Positions 35,685 to 43,697 of a stretch of DNA of 64,000 bases are shown piece after piece. The notes beneath the pieces are model-generated. The model was not told where the DNA came from and searched no databases. It saw nothing but the letters and a program-made list of their open reading frames with translations. Source of the DNA: Alphaproteobacteria bacterium (GTDB lineage Bacteria > Pseudomonadota > Alphaproteobacteria > Micropepsales > Micropepsaceae); NCBI GenBank assembly GCA_019245415.1, contig JAFARO010000004.1, positions 868,001 to 932,000 on the forward strand, read 5' to 3'. Every line of letters begins with the position of its first letter. Position 1 is the first letter of the stretch. The translations under genes were made by a program, and so were the position numbers.

Positions 35685-37083
35685 GAGCGGCCTCGCGCAG
35701 CTTCACGTCCAATCCATTGCGGTAGAAGAGATTGTAGGTGTCGAAGGGGATGATCTTGCCCTCGGTCGTGACGAAATGGATGCAGGAGCGCTTTACCGCC
35801 GCGATGCAGAAATTGTAGCGGTCGAGAAATGAAACGATGGCGATGCGGAAGACCTTGTCGTAACCCAGATCGTCGGGCACCTCGACCTGCGGTAGGCAGC
35901 ACAGCAGGTCGCCCAGCACCGTCTTGGTGCGCTCGCCGGACGACGCCAGCGACAACAGGTCGAACAGCCTGTCGCGAAGCGCCGGATACTTCTCGAACGA
36001 GATCGTGTTGGGCGAGATCGCCAGCAGTTCCGCCTTGGGAATGAGCCGCGTGATCGGAGTCACTTTTGCGCCATCGCGCAAGCCGTACGCGATCGCGATG
36101 GCGTCCGGGTTGCAAGGCAGGGGGATGATGTCGTCCAGTGCGAAGACCTCGCCCGCCTGCGCCGCGACTTCGCGGCGAATGTCGGTGAGCAGCATGCGGT
36201 CGCGGTTCTTGTCGAAGTTCAGGTTGCGGCCGGCATCCTGCACGGGTTGAAAGGTGATGCCGCGCACGCAGCTGTAAGTCAGCGCGTGACGTATGATGCC
36301 GCCGATCTCGCGATCGTTGACGCACTTCTTCACCACGCAGACCAGTGTCGTGGAAATTCCCGCTTCTTCGAGATTGGCGAGCGCCTGCTCGCGCACCTTG
36401 CGCAGATCGGCGCCGCGGATGTTCTCGAGCGCACTGCGCTCCAGCGAGTCGAATTGGAGATACACCTCGAAGCCGGGTTTGAGACGCGCCAGCTCCTCGA
36501 CGAAACCTTTGTCGCGTGCGATTCGGATGCCGTTGGTGTTGAGCATGATATGACGGATGGGCTTCGCCTTGGCCCGCGTCAAGATTTCGACGATGTCGGG
36601 ATGGATCGTCGGCTCGCCGCCGCTGATCTGAACGAGGTCCGGGAAGCCTTCGCTCTCCACCAGCGTGTCCAGCATGGCTTCGATCTGCGACAGGCTCTTC
36701 TGCTCCGTGCGTGTCTGGCCGGACTCCGCAAAGCAGACCGGGCAGGTGAGATTGCAGCTATCGTTGACTTCGATCAGCGCCAGGCAGGAATGCTGTTCGT
36801 GGTCGGGACACAATCCGCAATCGTAGGGGCATCCGTAATGCGTTCGGCTCTGATGCTTGAGCGGCAAATCGCCCGGCTTGATGAAATCCTTGCAGGATCT
36901 GTAGTAGGCGGCGTCCGAAGCGATGAGTGTCTTTTGCGCGCCATGCTCGCCGCAGCGCTTGAGATAGAAGACGTCGTCGCCTTCGATGACGATCTTGGCC
37001 GGGACGAGTCTCAGGCAGGTCTCGCAGAGCGAGGTGGTCTGGCCGTAGAAGCTATAGCCTTTGGACGGCCGCACGAAGTTCAT
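35677..37083 (-). CDS. Radical SAM enzyme of the tetraether-synthase (MJ0619/Tes-like) group
   Basis: 468 residues. The radical SAM cluster motif is C110-x3-C114-x2-C117 in NDSCNLTCPVCFAESG, followed by ISGGEPT for SAM binding. Ahead of it are further cysteines: C20 and C23, C44 with H47 (CGEHG), then CPYDCGLC (85-92) and C100, the extra metal sites of the MJ0619/Tes group. The C-terminal region has CIHFVTTEGKIIPF, another family hallmark. Archaeal Tes joins lipid tails; bacterial relatives have been linked to membrane-spanning lipids, while older annotation says pterin methyltransferase. The start at 37083 lies inside the Lgt-like gene. Function here is inferred at family level only. Confidence 0.8.
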   Translation of the reverse strand: MNFVRPSKGYSFYGQTTSLCETCLRLVPAKIVIEGDDVFYLKRCGEHGAQKTLIASDAAYYRSCKDFIKPGDLPLKHQSRTHYGCPYDCGLCPDHEQHSCLALIEVNDSCNLTCPVCFAESGQTRTEQKSLSQIEAMLDTLVESEGFPDLVQISGGEPTIHPDIVEILTRAKAKPIRHIMLNTNGIRIARDKGFVEELARLKPGFEVYLQFDSLERSALENIRGADLRKVREQALANLEEAGISTTLVCVVKKCVNDREIGGIIRHALTYSCVRGITFQPVQDAGRNLNFDKNRDRMLLTDIRREVAAQAGEVFALDDIIPLPCNPDAIAIAYGLRDGAKVTPITRLIPKAELLAISPNTISFEKYPALRDRLFDLLSLASSGERTKTVLGDLLCCLPQVEVPDDLGYDKVFRIAIVSFLDRYNFCIAAVKRSCIHFVTTEGKIIPFDTYNLFYRNGLDVKLREAARA

Positions 37084-37762
37084 GGTTGCGCCCCAGCATG
37101 AATAACGAATAACCCAACAACACCAGACAGACCGCATGGAAGATATTGAGCGGTCCGAATATCGCGGGGTACGGTTTTAGGAATTCCCACGCAAAACGCT
37201 GGCAAGCATACCAGCCGACGAAAAGATAGAAACCCTGGCTTCGGAACAGCGCGTTGCCGCGCGCGATTTCGCGCAGGTACAGGGTCAGAAACAACGCCAT
37301 CGCGGTGCTTTCGTAGAGTTGCACGGGGTGGCGCGGAATGCCGTCACCGAAATCGATGGCCCAGGGCAATGTGGTCGGCGTGCCGTAGGTGTAATCGGGA
37401 AGTCCGGCGAAGAAGCAGCCGAGCCTACCGACTGCGATGCCCGTCGCCAACGGCGCCACGAACTGCGCGCCGGTCGAGCCCTTGATGCCGAAAAGGAGCT
37501 TGTAGATTTCGACCGCGACCACGCCGCCCGCGATCGCGCCGGCAATCGAGTGTCCAAGGACCCAGTGTCCGGCATGCTGGAGATTGAGGCTGCCGAATAT
37601 AAGCGCTCCCGGGATCGCGCCGGCGGCCAGGGCGATGAAATATCCGGGATCGCTGAACGGGGTGCGCGCCGTCTTGCCCAGCCATGCCGCCTTGGCGACC
37701 GCCCAAGCCACGAACGCCGCCGACAGCCAAGCCAAGAGATCGAAGACGGTGTGGATCAGCAC
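37052..37762 (-). CDS. Lgt-like (prolipoprotein diacylglyceryl transferase family) membrane protein
   Basis: 236 residues, about seven helices. The Lgt signature is recognisable: GRLGCFFAG (112-120, aligning with GR-x-GNF-x-NG of Lgt), PRHPVQLYE (143-151), and R189/E193 in QRFAWEFLKP. However, Asn of the GNF motif is Cys here, and the FHGG motif before it is SIAG (72-75), so key Lgt residues are missing. True Lgt transfers diacylglycerol from phosphatidylglycerol to lipoproteins; this protein more likely binds or remodels a lipid. The start is GTG with GGAAGG 6 nt upstream. It overlaps the radical SAM gene by 32 bases. Confidence 0.82.
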   Translation of the reverse strand: MLIHTVFDLLAWLSAAFVAWAVAKAAWLGKTARTPFSDPGYFIALAAGAIPGALIFGSLNLQHAGHWVLGHSIAGAIAGGVVAVEIYKLLFGIKGSTGAQFVAPLATGIAVGRLGCFFAGLPDYTYGTPTTLPWAIDFGDGIPRHPVQLYESTAMALFLTLYLREIARGNALFRSQGFYLFVGWYACQRFAWEFLKPYPAIFGPLNIFHAVCLVLLGYSLFMLGRNHELRAAVQRL

Positions 37763-38229
37763 GGCAGCCCTTCCAGTTCTTTTCTAAAGAGGAGGATAGG
37801 GTGAAGCGTGGCGCGGACGAAGCAAGGTGCATCGACCCCGATGAAATAAAACCGGGCGCCCGAGTCTCTGTCCGAATTGTGGCGGTCGGAGCTTTGCCTT
37901 TTGTGCGACCTGATGTCCGAATGCGACCGATCGCGCTTTTCTAAATCGTTGTTTTGGCGTATGATTCCAAAGTCGAGGGCGGGCCTGAGGGCCGCAGAGC
38001 CAGTTTGCGTAAGAAACGGGCCAAACAGACACTGAGGAACGCGATGGGGGACAGTCGCGCGGGCCGGGACCGCGCGGGCCGCAGCCTTGTCCACCCTGGG
38101 CAGCTGAATGCCATGGAAACCCTTGGTTAATCGGGCGTTCACTGCTCAGAGGAGATGATCAGGCTGCCGATGTGGGAAAACCGCCGCGCATGACAAGCGG
38201 GTGTGCGGCGAACTGAGGAGGCGGTTTAG
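37763..38229. promoter_or_regulatory. Divergent control region between the Lgt-like operon and prkA
   Basis: A 467-base gap, more AT-rich in its first half than its surroundings. It must hold the promoters of both divergent operons. A 10-bp direct repeat CGCGCGGGCC occurs at 38056-38065 and 38071-38080. A possible small frame is described separately (37801-37944). I found no convincing sigma-54 or EcfG-type match here, although prkA operons are often under nitrogen or stress control in other bacteria. Confidence 0.5.
37801..37944 (+). CDS. Possible 47-residue small protein (weak candidate)
   Basis: A GTG frame of 47 codons preceded by a full AGGAGG at 37790-37795 with 5-base spacing. The peptide is MKRGADEARCIDPDEIKPGA followed by a hydrophobic, Arg-containing half. 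There is no recognisable domain or homologue to support it. The strong ribosome-binding site is the only evidence; it may equally be chance or the trace of an old gene. Confidence 0.28.
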   Translation: MKRGADEARCIDPDEIKPGARVSVRIVAVGALPFVRPDVRMRPIALF

Positions 38230-40173
38230 ATGGCCACGCTGGATGTCTTCGACATGTTCACGCGCGATTACGCGCGCGAGAAATTCGAGACCATGTCGCT
38301 GCGCGATTGGCTGCTCGCCGCGCGCGACGACAAAATGCTCTACGCGACGCCGTCCGAGCGCATGGTCGAGGCCATCGGCGAAGCGGAACTGATCGACACC
38401 GCGCAGGACTCTCGTCTGGGCCGCCTCTTCTTCAACCGCACGATCAAGCTCTATCGGGCGTTCGAAGGCTTCTACGGCATGGAGGACACGATCGAGCGGA
38501 TCGTGGGCTACTTCAAGCATGCCGCGCAGGGTTTGGAGGAGAAGCGGCAGATTCTCTACCTGCTGGGTCCCGTCGGCGGCGGCAAGTCCTCGCTCGCCGA
38601 GCGCCTCAAGGACCTGATGGAGAAGCACCCGATCTATGTGCTCAAGGCCGGCAACGACATTTCGCCGGTCTTCGAATCGCCGCTGGGACTGTTCCGTTCC
38701 GCGGAGCTCGCCGATCTGCTGTCCGAGAAATATGGCATCGAGAAGCATCGCGTCGGCGCGGTGATGAGCCCGTGGGCGGTCAAGCGGCTGGACGAGTTCG
38801 GCGGCGACATTTCGAAATTCGAGGTGGCGCGGCTCTATCCTTCCAAGCTGCGCCAGATTGCGGTCGCCAAGACCGAACCGGGCGACGAGAACAACCAGGA
38901 TATCTCCTCGCTGGTCGGCAAGGTCGACATCCGCAAGCTCGAGCATTACAGCCAGAACGATCCTGACGCCTATTCCTTCTCGGGCGGCCTGTGCCGCGCC
39001 AACCAGGGCCTGCTCGAATTCGTCGAGATGTTCAAGGCACCGATCAAGGTGCTGCACCCCCTGCTGACCGCGACGCAGGAAGGCAACTATATCGGCACGG
39101 AAACCCTGGGCCCGATCCCCTTCAACGGTACCATCCTCGCGCATTCCAACGAGGCGGAATGGACGGTTTTCAAGGCCAACAAGAACAACGAGGCCTTCCT
39201 CGACCGCATCTGCGTGATCACCGTTCCCTATTGCCTGCGCGTGATGGAAGAGACGCAGATCTACAAGAAGCTGATCAACACCTCGAACCTGGGCGGCACG
39301 CCCTGCGCCCCCGAGACTCTGGAGATGCTCGCCAAGTTCTGCGTCATGACGCGGCTCAAGGAGCACGAAAACTCCAATATCGTCTCCAAGATGCGCGTCT
39401 ATGACGGCGAGAAGCTCAAGGACACCGACCCCAAGGCCAAGACCCTGCAGGAATACAAGGACCAGGCCGGCGTCGACGAGGGCATGACGGGCATCTCCAC
39501 CCGCTTTGCCTACAAGGCGCTGTCGGAGACCTTCAACTACGACTCGACCGAGATCGCAGCCGACCCTGTGCATCTGATGTTCGTGCTCGAGCAGTCGATC
39601 AAGCGCGAGCAATACGCTGACGACACCGAGAAGAAATATCTCGAGTTCATCAAGTCCGAGCTGGCGCCGCGCTATGCCGAGTTCATCGGCAAGGAGATCC
39701 AGAAGGCCTATCTCGAAAGCTACGGCGAATACGGCCAGAACCTGTTCGACCGCTACATCGCCTATGCAGATGCCTGGATCGAGGACCAGGACTTCAAGGA
39801 CGCCGACACCGGCCAATTGCTCGACCGCGCCCAGCTCGACGCCGAGCTGTCCAAGGTGGAGAAGCCCGCGGGCATCGCCAACCCGAAGGACTTCCGCAAC
39901 GAGGTGGTCAAGTTCGCGCTGCGCTACCGCTCGCAGCACGAGGGCAAGAACCCGGCCTGGACGGCGTATGAGAAGATCCGCTCGGTGATCGAGAAGCGCA
40001 TGTTCACCCAGGTCGAGGATCTGCTGCCGGTGATCTCCTTCGAGTCCAAGAAGGACAGCGACACCGAGACCAAGCACAACGAGTTCGTCAAGCGCATGCA
40101 CGCGCGCGGCTACACGCCCCGCCAGGTGCGCCGCCTCGTCGAGTGGTACATGCGGGTCAACAAGGCGGGGTAG
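38230..40173 (+). CDS. prkA: PrkA-type serine protein kinase / AAA+ protease (YeaG)
   Basis: A 647-residue PrkA. The N-terminal AAA part carries Walker A GPVGGGKS at 113-120, and the C-terminal kinase-like domain ends EWYMRVNKAG. PrkA proteins were described as Ser/Thr kinases; work in Bacillus reports ATP-dependent protease activity, so the chemistry is debated. In enterics yeaG-yeaH are induced by starvation and stress. Here prkA leads the classical trio prkA-yeaH-spoVR on one strand. AGGAGG precedes the ATG at 38230 by about ten bases. Confidence 0.95.
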   Translation: MATLDVFDMFTRDYAREKFETMSLRDWLLAARDDKMLYATPSERMVEAIGEAELIDTAQDSRLGRLFFNRTIKLYRAFEGFYGMEDTIERIVGYFKHAAQGLEEKRQILYLLGPVGGGKSSLAERLKDLMEKHPIYVLKAGNDISPVFESPLGLFRSAELADLLSEKYGIEKHRVGAVMSPWAVKRLDEFGGDISKFEVARLYPSKLRQIAVAKTEPGDENNQDISSLVGKVDIRKLEHYSQNDPDAYSFSGGLCRANQGLLEFVEMFKAPIKVLHPLLTATQEGNYIGTETLGPIPFNGTILAHSNEAEWTVFKANKNNEAFLDRICVITVPYCLRVMEETQIYKKLINTSNLGGTPCAPETLEMLAKFCVMTRLKEHENSNIVSKMRVYDGEKLKDTDPKAKTLQEYKDQAGVDEGMTGISTRFAYKALSETFNYDSTEIAADPVHLMFVLEQSIKREQYADDTEKKYLEFIKSELAPRYAEFIGKEIQKAYLESYGEYGQNLFDRYIAYADAWIEDQDFKDADTGQLLDRAQLDAELSKVEKPAGIANPKDFRNEVVKFALRYRSQHEGKNPAWTAYEKIRSVIEKRMFTQVEDLLPVISFESKKDSDTETKHNEFVKRMHARGYTPRQVRRLVEWYMRVNKAG

Positions 40174-40197
40174 GTGGTGCTTCCATGTTCACCACCT

Positions 40198-40313
40198 CGT
40201 CATGGCCGCCCTTGAGGCGGCCATCCAGCCAGCGAGCTTCCGCGAGCGAGAAGACTCTGGTGCGCCCGCAGACGCGGACGCGCTGGGTGGCCGGGTCAAG
40301 CCCGGCCATGACG
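40198..40313. repeat. Family C palindromic repeat between prkA and yeaH
   Basis: CGTCATGGCCGCCCTTGAGG at the left and GGTCAAGCCCGGCCATGACG at the right form the same ends as the copy at 2913-3003. The 116-bp element interrupts the operon between prkA and yeaH and ends shortly before a T-rich run (TTTTTATTTT), which could weaken transcription into yeaH; that is speculative. Confidence 0.8.
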
Positions 40314-40336
40314 TTTTTATTTTGGCAGGTGATCCG

Positions 40337-41638
40337 GTGACCCACTTCATCGACCGGCGCCTGAACCCGAAGGGCAAGAGCCTGGGCAACCGCCAGCGCT
40401 TCTTGCGCCGGGCGCGCGCGCAGATCCGCGAGGCGGTGCAGAAATCGCTCAAGGAGTCCGCGGTCGCCGATCTTGCCAAGGACCGCAAGATCAAGATCTC
40501 GACCAAGGGCACAAAAGAGCCGCGCTTCCGGCTAGATCCGCGCGCCGCCGGCGAGCGCGATTTCGTGCTGCCCGGCAACAAGCAGTTCACCAGCGGGGAC
40601 GAGATCAAGAAGCCGCGTTCCGGCGAAGACGGGGCGCGGGGCAAGCAGGCCTCCGACGCCTTCGAAGGCGAGGACGATTTCGAATTCACCATGACGCAGG
40701 ACGAGGTGCTCGACATCTTCTTCGAGGATCTGGCGCTGCCCAACCTTGTGCGCACGACGCTGAAGGAGACGCCGGCCAAGACCTGGAAGCGCGCGGGCTT
40801 GACGACGGCCGGCTCTCCGAACCAGATCAACCTGTTGCGCACCATGCGGCACGCCCAGGGCCGCAGGCTGGCGATGCGCCGGCCTTCGCTCAAGCACATC
40901 GAGGCGCTGGAACAGGCGCTGCAGGCGGCGGAGTGCGAGGAACCGCAGGCGCCGGAGAAGATCGCAGCGTTGAAGGAGCAGCTTGCAAAGGCCAACGCCC
41001 GGCGCAAATGGGTCGGCTTCATCGATCCCGTCGATGTGCGTTTCAACGCGTTCACCGAGCAGCCGGTGCCGACCAGCCAGGCGGTGATGTTCTGCCTGAT
41101 GGACGTCTCCGGCTCGATGGGCGAGCGCGAGAAGGACCTCGCCAAGCGCTTCTACATGCTGCTGCACCTGTTCCTGAAGCGGCGCTACGAGAAGGTGGAC
41201 GTCGTCTTCATCCGCCACACTCATGACGCCCAGGAAGTCGACGAGCAGGAGTTCTTCTATTCGCGCCAGTCGGGCGGCACCATCGTTTCGACCGCGCTCG
41301 ACAAGATGCTGGAGATCCAGAAGGCGCGCTACGCCACCGCCGACTGGAACATCTATGCCGCGCAGGCCTCCGACGGGTATACCCAGACGGGCGACGCGCG
41401 GCATTGCGTCGAGCTGCTCAACGAACAGATCATGCCGCTGTGCCAGTACTACGCCTATATCGAGATCCTGGACGAGCGGGAGATGGAAGTGTTCGCGAGC
41501 GAAGATTCCGGCGCCGAGTTGTGGCGCGCCTATCGCACGGTCGCGGAGGAATGGGACAATTTCGCCACCAAGCGCATCGCCCGGCCGGCCGACATCTTCC
41601 CCGTGTTCCACGAACTGTTCCGGAAGGCGGAGGCATGA
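40337..41638 (+). CDS. yeaH: YeaH / DUF444 von Willebrand factor A-type protein
   Basis: 433 residues of the DUF444 family. THFIDRRLNPKGKSLGNRQRFLRR is the conserved start, and a C-terminal VWA domain carries the MIDAS-type DVSGSMGEREKDLAKRF motif. YeaH is the usual partner of PrkA and is thought to act with it as a MoxR/VWA-like AAA-plus-adaptor pair. The start is GTG at 40337; the longer open frame is repeat sequence. The stop is followed by a family A repeat before spoVR. Confidence 0.93.
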   Translation: MTHFIDRRLNPKGKSLGNRQRFLRRARAQIREAVQKSLKESAVADLAKDRKIKISTKGTKEPRFRLDPRAAGERDFVLPGNKQFTSGDEIKKPRSGEDGARGKQASDAFEGEDDFEFTMTQDEVLDIFFEDLALPNLVRTTLKETPAKTWKRAGLTTAGSPNQINLLRTMRHAQGRRLAMRRPSLKHIEALEQALQAAECEEPQAPEKIAALKEQLAKANARRKWVGFIDPVDVRFNAFTEQPVPTSQAVMFCLMDVSGSMGEREKDLAKRFYMLLHLFLKRRYEKVDVVFIRHTHDAQEVDEQEFFYSRQSGGTIVSTALDKMLEIQKARYATADWNIYAAQASDGYTQTGDARHCVELLNEQIMPLCQYYAYIEILDEREMEVFASEDSGAELWRAYRTVAEEWDNFATKRIARPADIFPVFHELFRKAEA

Positions 41639-41653
41639 CGCGCCCATATTCTT

Positions 41654-41764
41654 ATCCTCCCCCGCGCGCGGGGGAGGTGGCGCGAAGCGCCGGAGGGGGG
41701 GGCAAGCGAAGCGCCCCCTCCGCCTCGCTATCGCTCGGCCCCTCCCCCGTAAACGGGGGAGGAT
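41654..41764. repeat. Family A palindromic repeat between yeaH and spoVR
   Basis: ATCCTCCCCCGCGCGCGGGG on the left is mirrored by CCCCGTAAACGGGGGAGGAT on the right, and GCCGGAGGGGGG / CCCCCTCCGCC pair inside. A stem this strong in the middle of an operon could modulate spoVR expression. The end lies just before the spoVR ribosome-binding site. Confidence 0.85.
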
Positions 41765-41777
41765 CGGGAGCGCGCAA

Positions 41778-43256
41778 ATGACGCTGCTGTTTGAAGGCTC
41801 CCAATGGGACTTCGCGACGCTCGACCGCGCCTATGCCGCGATCGGGGAGATCGCGCTGAACGATTTGGGCCTCGACGTCTATCCCAACCAGATCGAGATC
41901 ATCTCGTCGGAGCAGATGCTCGACGCCTATTCCTCGCTGGCGATGCCTTTGATGTACAACCATTGGAGCTTCGGCAAGCTGTTCGCGCGAGAGGAGACGA
42001 TGTACCGCGCCGGCTATTCCGCGCTCGCCTATGAGATCGTGATCAATTCCAATCCCTGCATTTCCTATCTGCTCGAAGAGAACACGATGACGATGCAGGC
42101 GCTGGTGATGGCGCATGCCGCCTTCGGTCACAACCATTTCTTCAAGAACAACTACCTGTTCCGGCAATGGACCAATGCGGAGGGCATCCTCGACTATCTC
42201 GCCTTCGCCAAGCGCTATGTCGCGGCGTGCGAGGAGCGCCACGGCCGCGAGGAGGTCGAGGCCGTGCTCGACGCCGCGCACGCGCTGATGGATCAGGGCG
42301 TCTTCCGCTACCGCCGGCCGCCGCGTCCGTCCAAAGAACGCGTCATCGAGAAGCGCCGCAAGCGCATGGAATACGAGGCCGAGGCTTATAACGAGCTGTG
42401 GCGGACGCTGCCTGCCGGCATCGAACCGCCCAGCGCGCCGCCGACGCCCGATCCGGAAGAGGAATTCGGCGTCGAAGACCGGCTTCCGGAAGAGAACATC
42501 CTGTACTTTCTGGAAAAGAATTCGCCCAGCCTGAAGCCCTGGCAGCGCGAGACGCTGCGCATCGTGCGCAACCTGGCGCAGTACTTCCACCCCCAGCGTC
42601 AGCTCAAGGTGATGAACGAAGGCTGCGCCACCTTCGTGCACTACACCATCATGAACACGCTCTACGAGCGCGGCCGGATCGATGAGGGTTCGCTGCTCGA
42701 GTTCCTCCACAGCCACACCAGCGTGGTGTTCCAGCCGGCCTTCGACGACAAGCGCTATTACGGCATCAATCCCTATGCGCTCGGCTACGCAATGATGGAA
42801 GACATCAAGCGCATCTGCGAGGCGCCGACGCAGGAGGACCGCGACTGGTTTCCGTCGATCGCCGGCTCCGGCGATGCGATGGCGGCGCTCAAGGATGCCT
42901 GGGCCAATTATCGCGACGAGAGCTTCATCGAGCAGTTCCTATCGCCCAAGCTGATGCGCGATTTCCGCTTCTTCTCGCTGTTCGACAAGGCGGACGATGC
43001 GGTCTACCGCGTCAGCGCGATCCACGACGAGCGCGGCTATCGCGAGGTACGCAAGGCGCTGGCCCGGCAATACGATACCGCCGGCGATCCCAACATCCAG
43101 GTGGCCGGCGCCGATCTCAAGGGCAGCCGCACGCTGCTGCTCGAGCACCGCATGCATCGCGGCGTGCCGCTCAACAACGCCCTCAAGGAACAGGTCCTCG
43201 CCCATGTCGAGCTCCTCTGGGGCCACGACGTGCGGCTCGAGGAAGTGGCGGCGTAG
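41778..43256 (+). CDS. spoVR: SpoVR family protein (YcgB)
   Basis: 492 residues, normal for the SpoVR/YcgB family. Typical segments are DVYPNQIEIISSEQMLDAY, YEIVINSNPCISYLLEEN, HAAFGHNHFFKNNYLF and KVMNEGCATFVHYTIM. In Bacillus SpoVR is needed for spore cortex formation; in non-sporing proteobacteria it is co-conserved with prkA and yeaH and has no proven activity, although the conserved HxxFGHNHFF and NEGCATF stretches suggest a metal or nucleotide site. GGGAG lies 8 nt before the ATG. Confidence 0.94.
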   Translation: MTLLFEGSQWDFATLDRAYAAIGEIALNDLGLDVYPNQIEIISSEQMLDAYSSLAMPLMYNHWSFGKLFAREETMYRAGYSALAYEIVINSNPCISYLLEENTMTMQALVMAHAAFGHNHFFKNNYLFRQWTNAEGILDYLAFAKRYVAACEERHGREEVEAVLDAAHALMDQGVFRYRRPPRPSKERVIEKRRKRMEYEAEAYNELWRTLPAGIEPPSAPPTPDPEEEFGVEDRLPEENILYFLEKNSPSLKPWQRETLRIVRNLAQYFHPQRQLKVMNEGCATFVHYTIMNTLYERGRIDEGSLLEFLHSHTSVVFQPAFDDKRYYGINPYALGYAMMEDIKRICEAPTQEDRDWFPSIAGSGDAMAALKDAWANYRDESFIEQFLSPKLMRDFRFFSLFDKADDAVYRVSAIHDERGYREVRKALARQYDTAGDPNIQVAGADLKGSRTLLLEHRMHRGVPLNNALKEQVLAHVELLWGHDVRLEEVAA

Positions 43257-43261
43257 AAGAC

Positions 43262-43438
43262 TTACGACTGGGTCTGCTGCGCGTCGGTCTGAACGGTGTG
43301 CGTCGTCGTCGCCTGGGTGCGGGTGATGTCCGCGGTCATTGCCACCAGCAGGCCCGCCGCCGCCAGGATGATTGCCCAGGTAAAGAATCTCGAGCCGCTG
43401 CTTTCGCCCGCGCCGTGCAGGCTGGTTTCGGTCTTCAT
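43262..43438 (-). CDS. Small single-helix membrane protein, 58 residues
   Basis: A short gene missed by length cut-offs. MKTETSLHGAGESSGSRFFT is followed by a single membrane helix (WAIILAAAGLLVAM) and a Thr/Gln-rich tail (TTTHTVQTDAQQTQS), so an N-in membrane anchor with an extracytoplasmic tail is likely. A strong AGGAG lies 7 nt before the ATG at 43438, and the frame closes with TAA. A perfect 14-bp palindrome lies just upstream of the ribosome-binding site. It is convergent with spoVR. No family recognised. Confidence 0.72.
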   Translation of the reverse strand: MKTETSLHGAGESSGSRFFTWAIILAAAGLLVAMTADITRTQATTTHTVQTDAQQTQS

Positions 43439-43452
43439 CTGCCTCTCCTTTG

Positions 43453-43466
43453 GCGGTTAACCGCCC
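43453..43466. promoter_or_regulatory. 14-bp perfect palindrome upstream of the 58-residue protein gene
   Basis: GGCGGTTAACCGCC reads identically on both strands and ends only a few bases before the AGGAG of the small membrane protein gene. The position would suit an operator for a dimeric regulator or a leader hairpin. Which protein would bind it cannot be told. The rest of the 43467-43697 gap contains nothing I can assign. Confidence 0.45.
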
Positions 43467-43697
43467 GTTCGCCATGGAGATAGGGCGCTTCCCCGAGGGG
43501 GCAAATTCTGCCAGCCATGCGTGCCGCACATGCTTGCGAACCTTGCAAAGCGGGCTCATGCTCCCTAGGGGGCAGTTCATACTAGTTGTGCCTGGGCCCA
43601 CCATCGATGGCGGCGCGCGGCAAAGCTCCGCCGATGACCCAATCGGGGTACGAGAGCGCGCTGAACGTCGAGTGCCTGCTGCCGGCGGCCAGCGCTC

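Noticed and set aside
38036..38060. GGAAC before prkA considered as an EcfG promoter
   Set aside because: No CGTT at 16 or 17 bases downstream.
37756..38142. Minus-strand frame of 128 codons in the prkA upstream gap
   Set aside because: No ribosome site, no recognisable domain, Arg-rich composition typical of shadow frames.
42939..43604. Minus-strand frame of 221 codons over the end of spoVR
   Set aside because: It overlaps both spoVR and the 58-residue gene in another phase, without ribosome site or domain.
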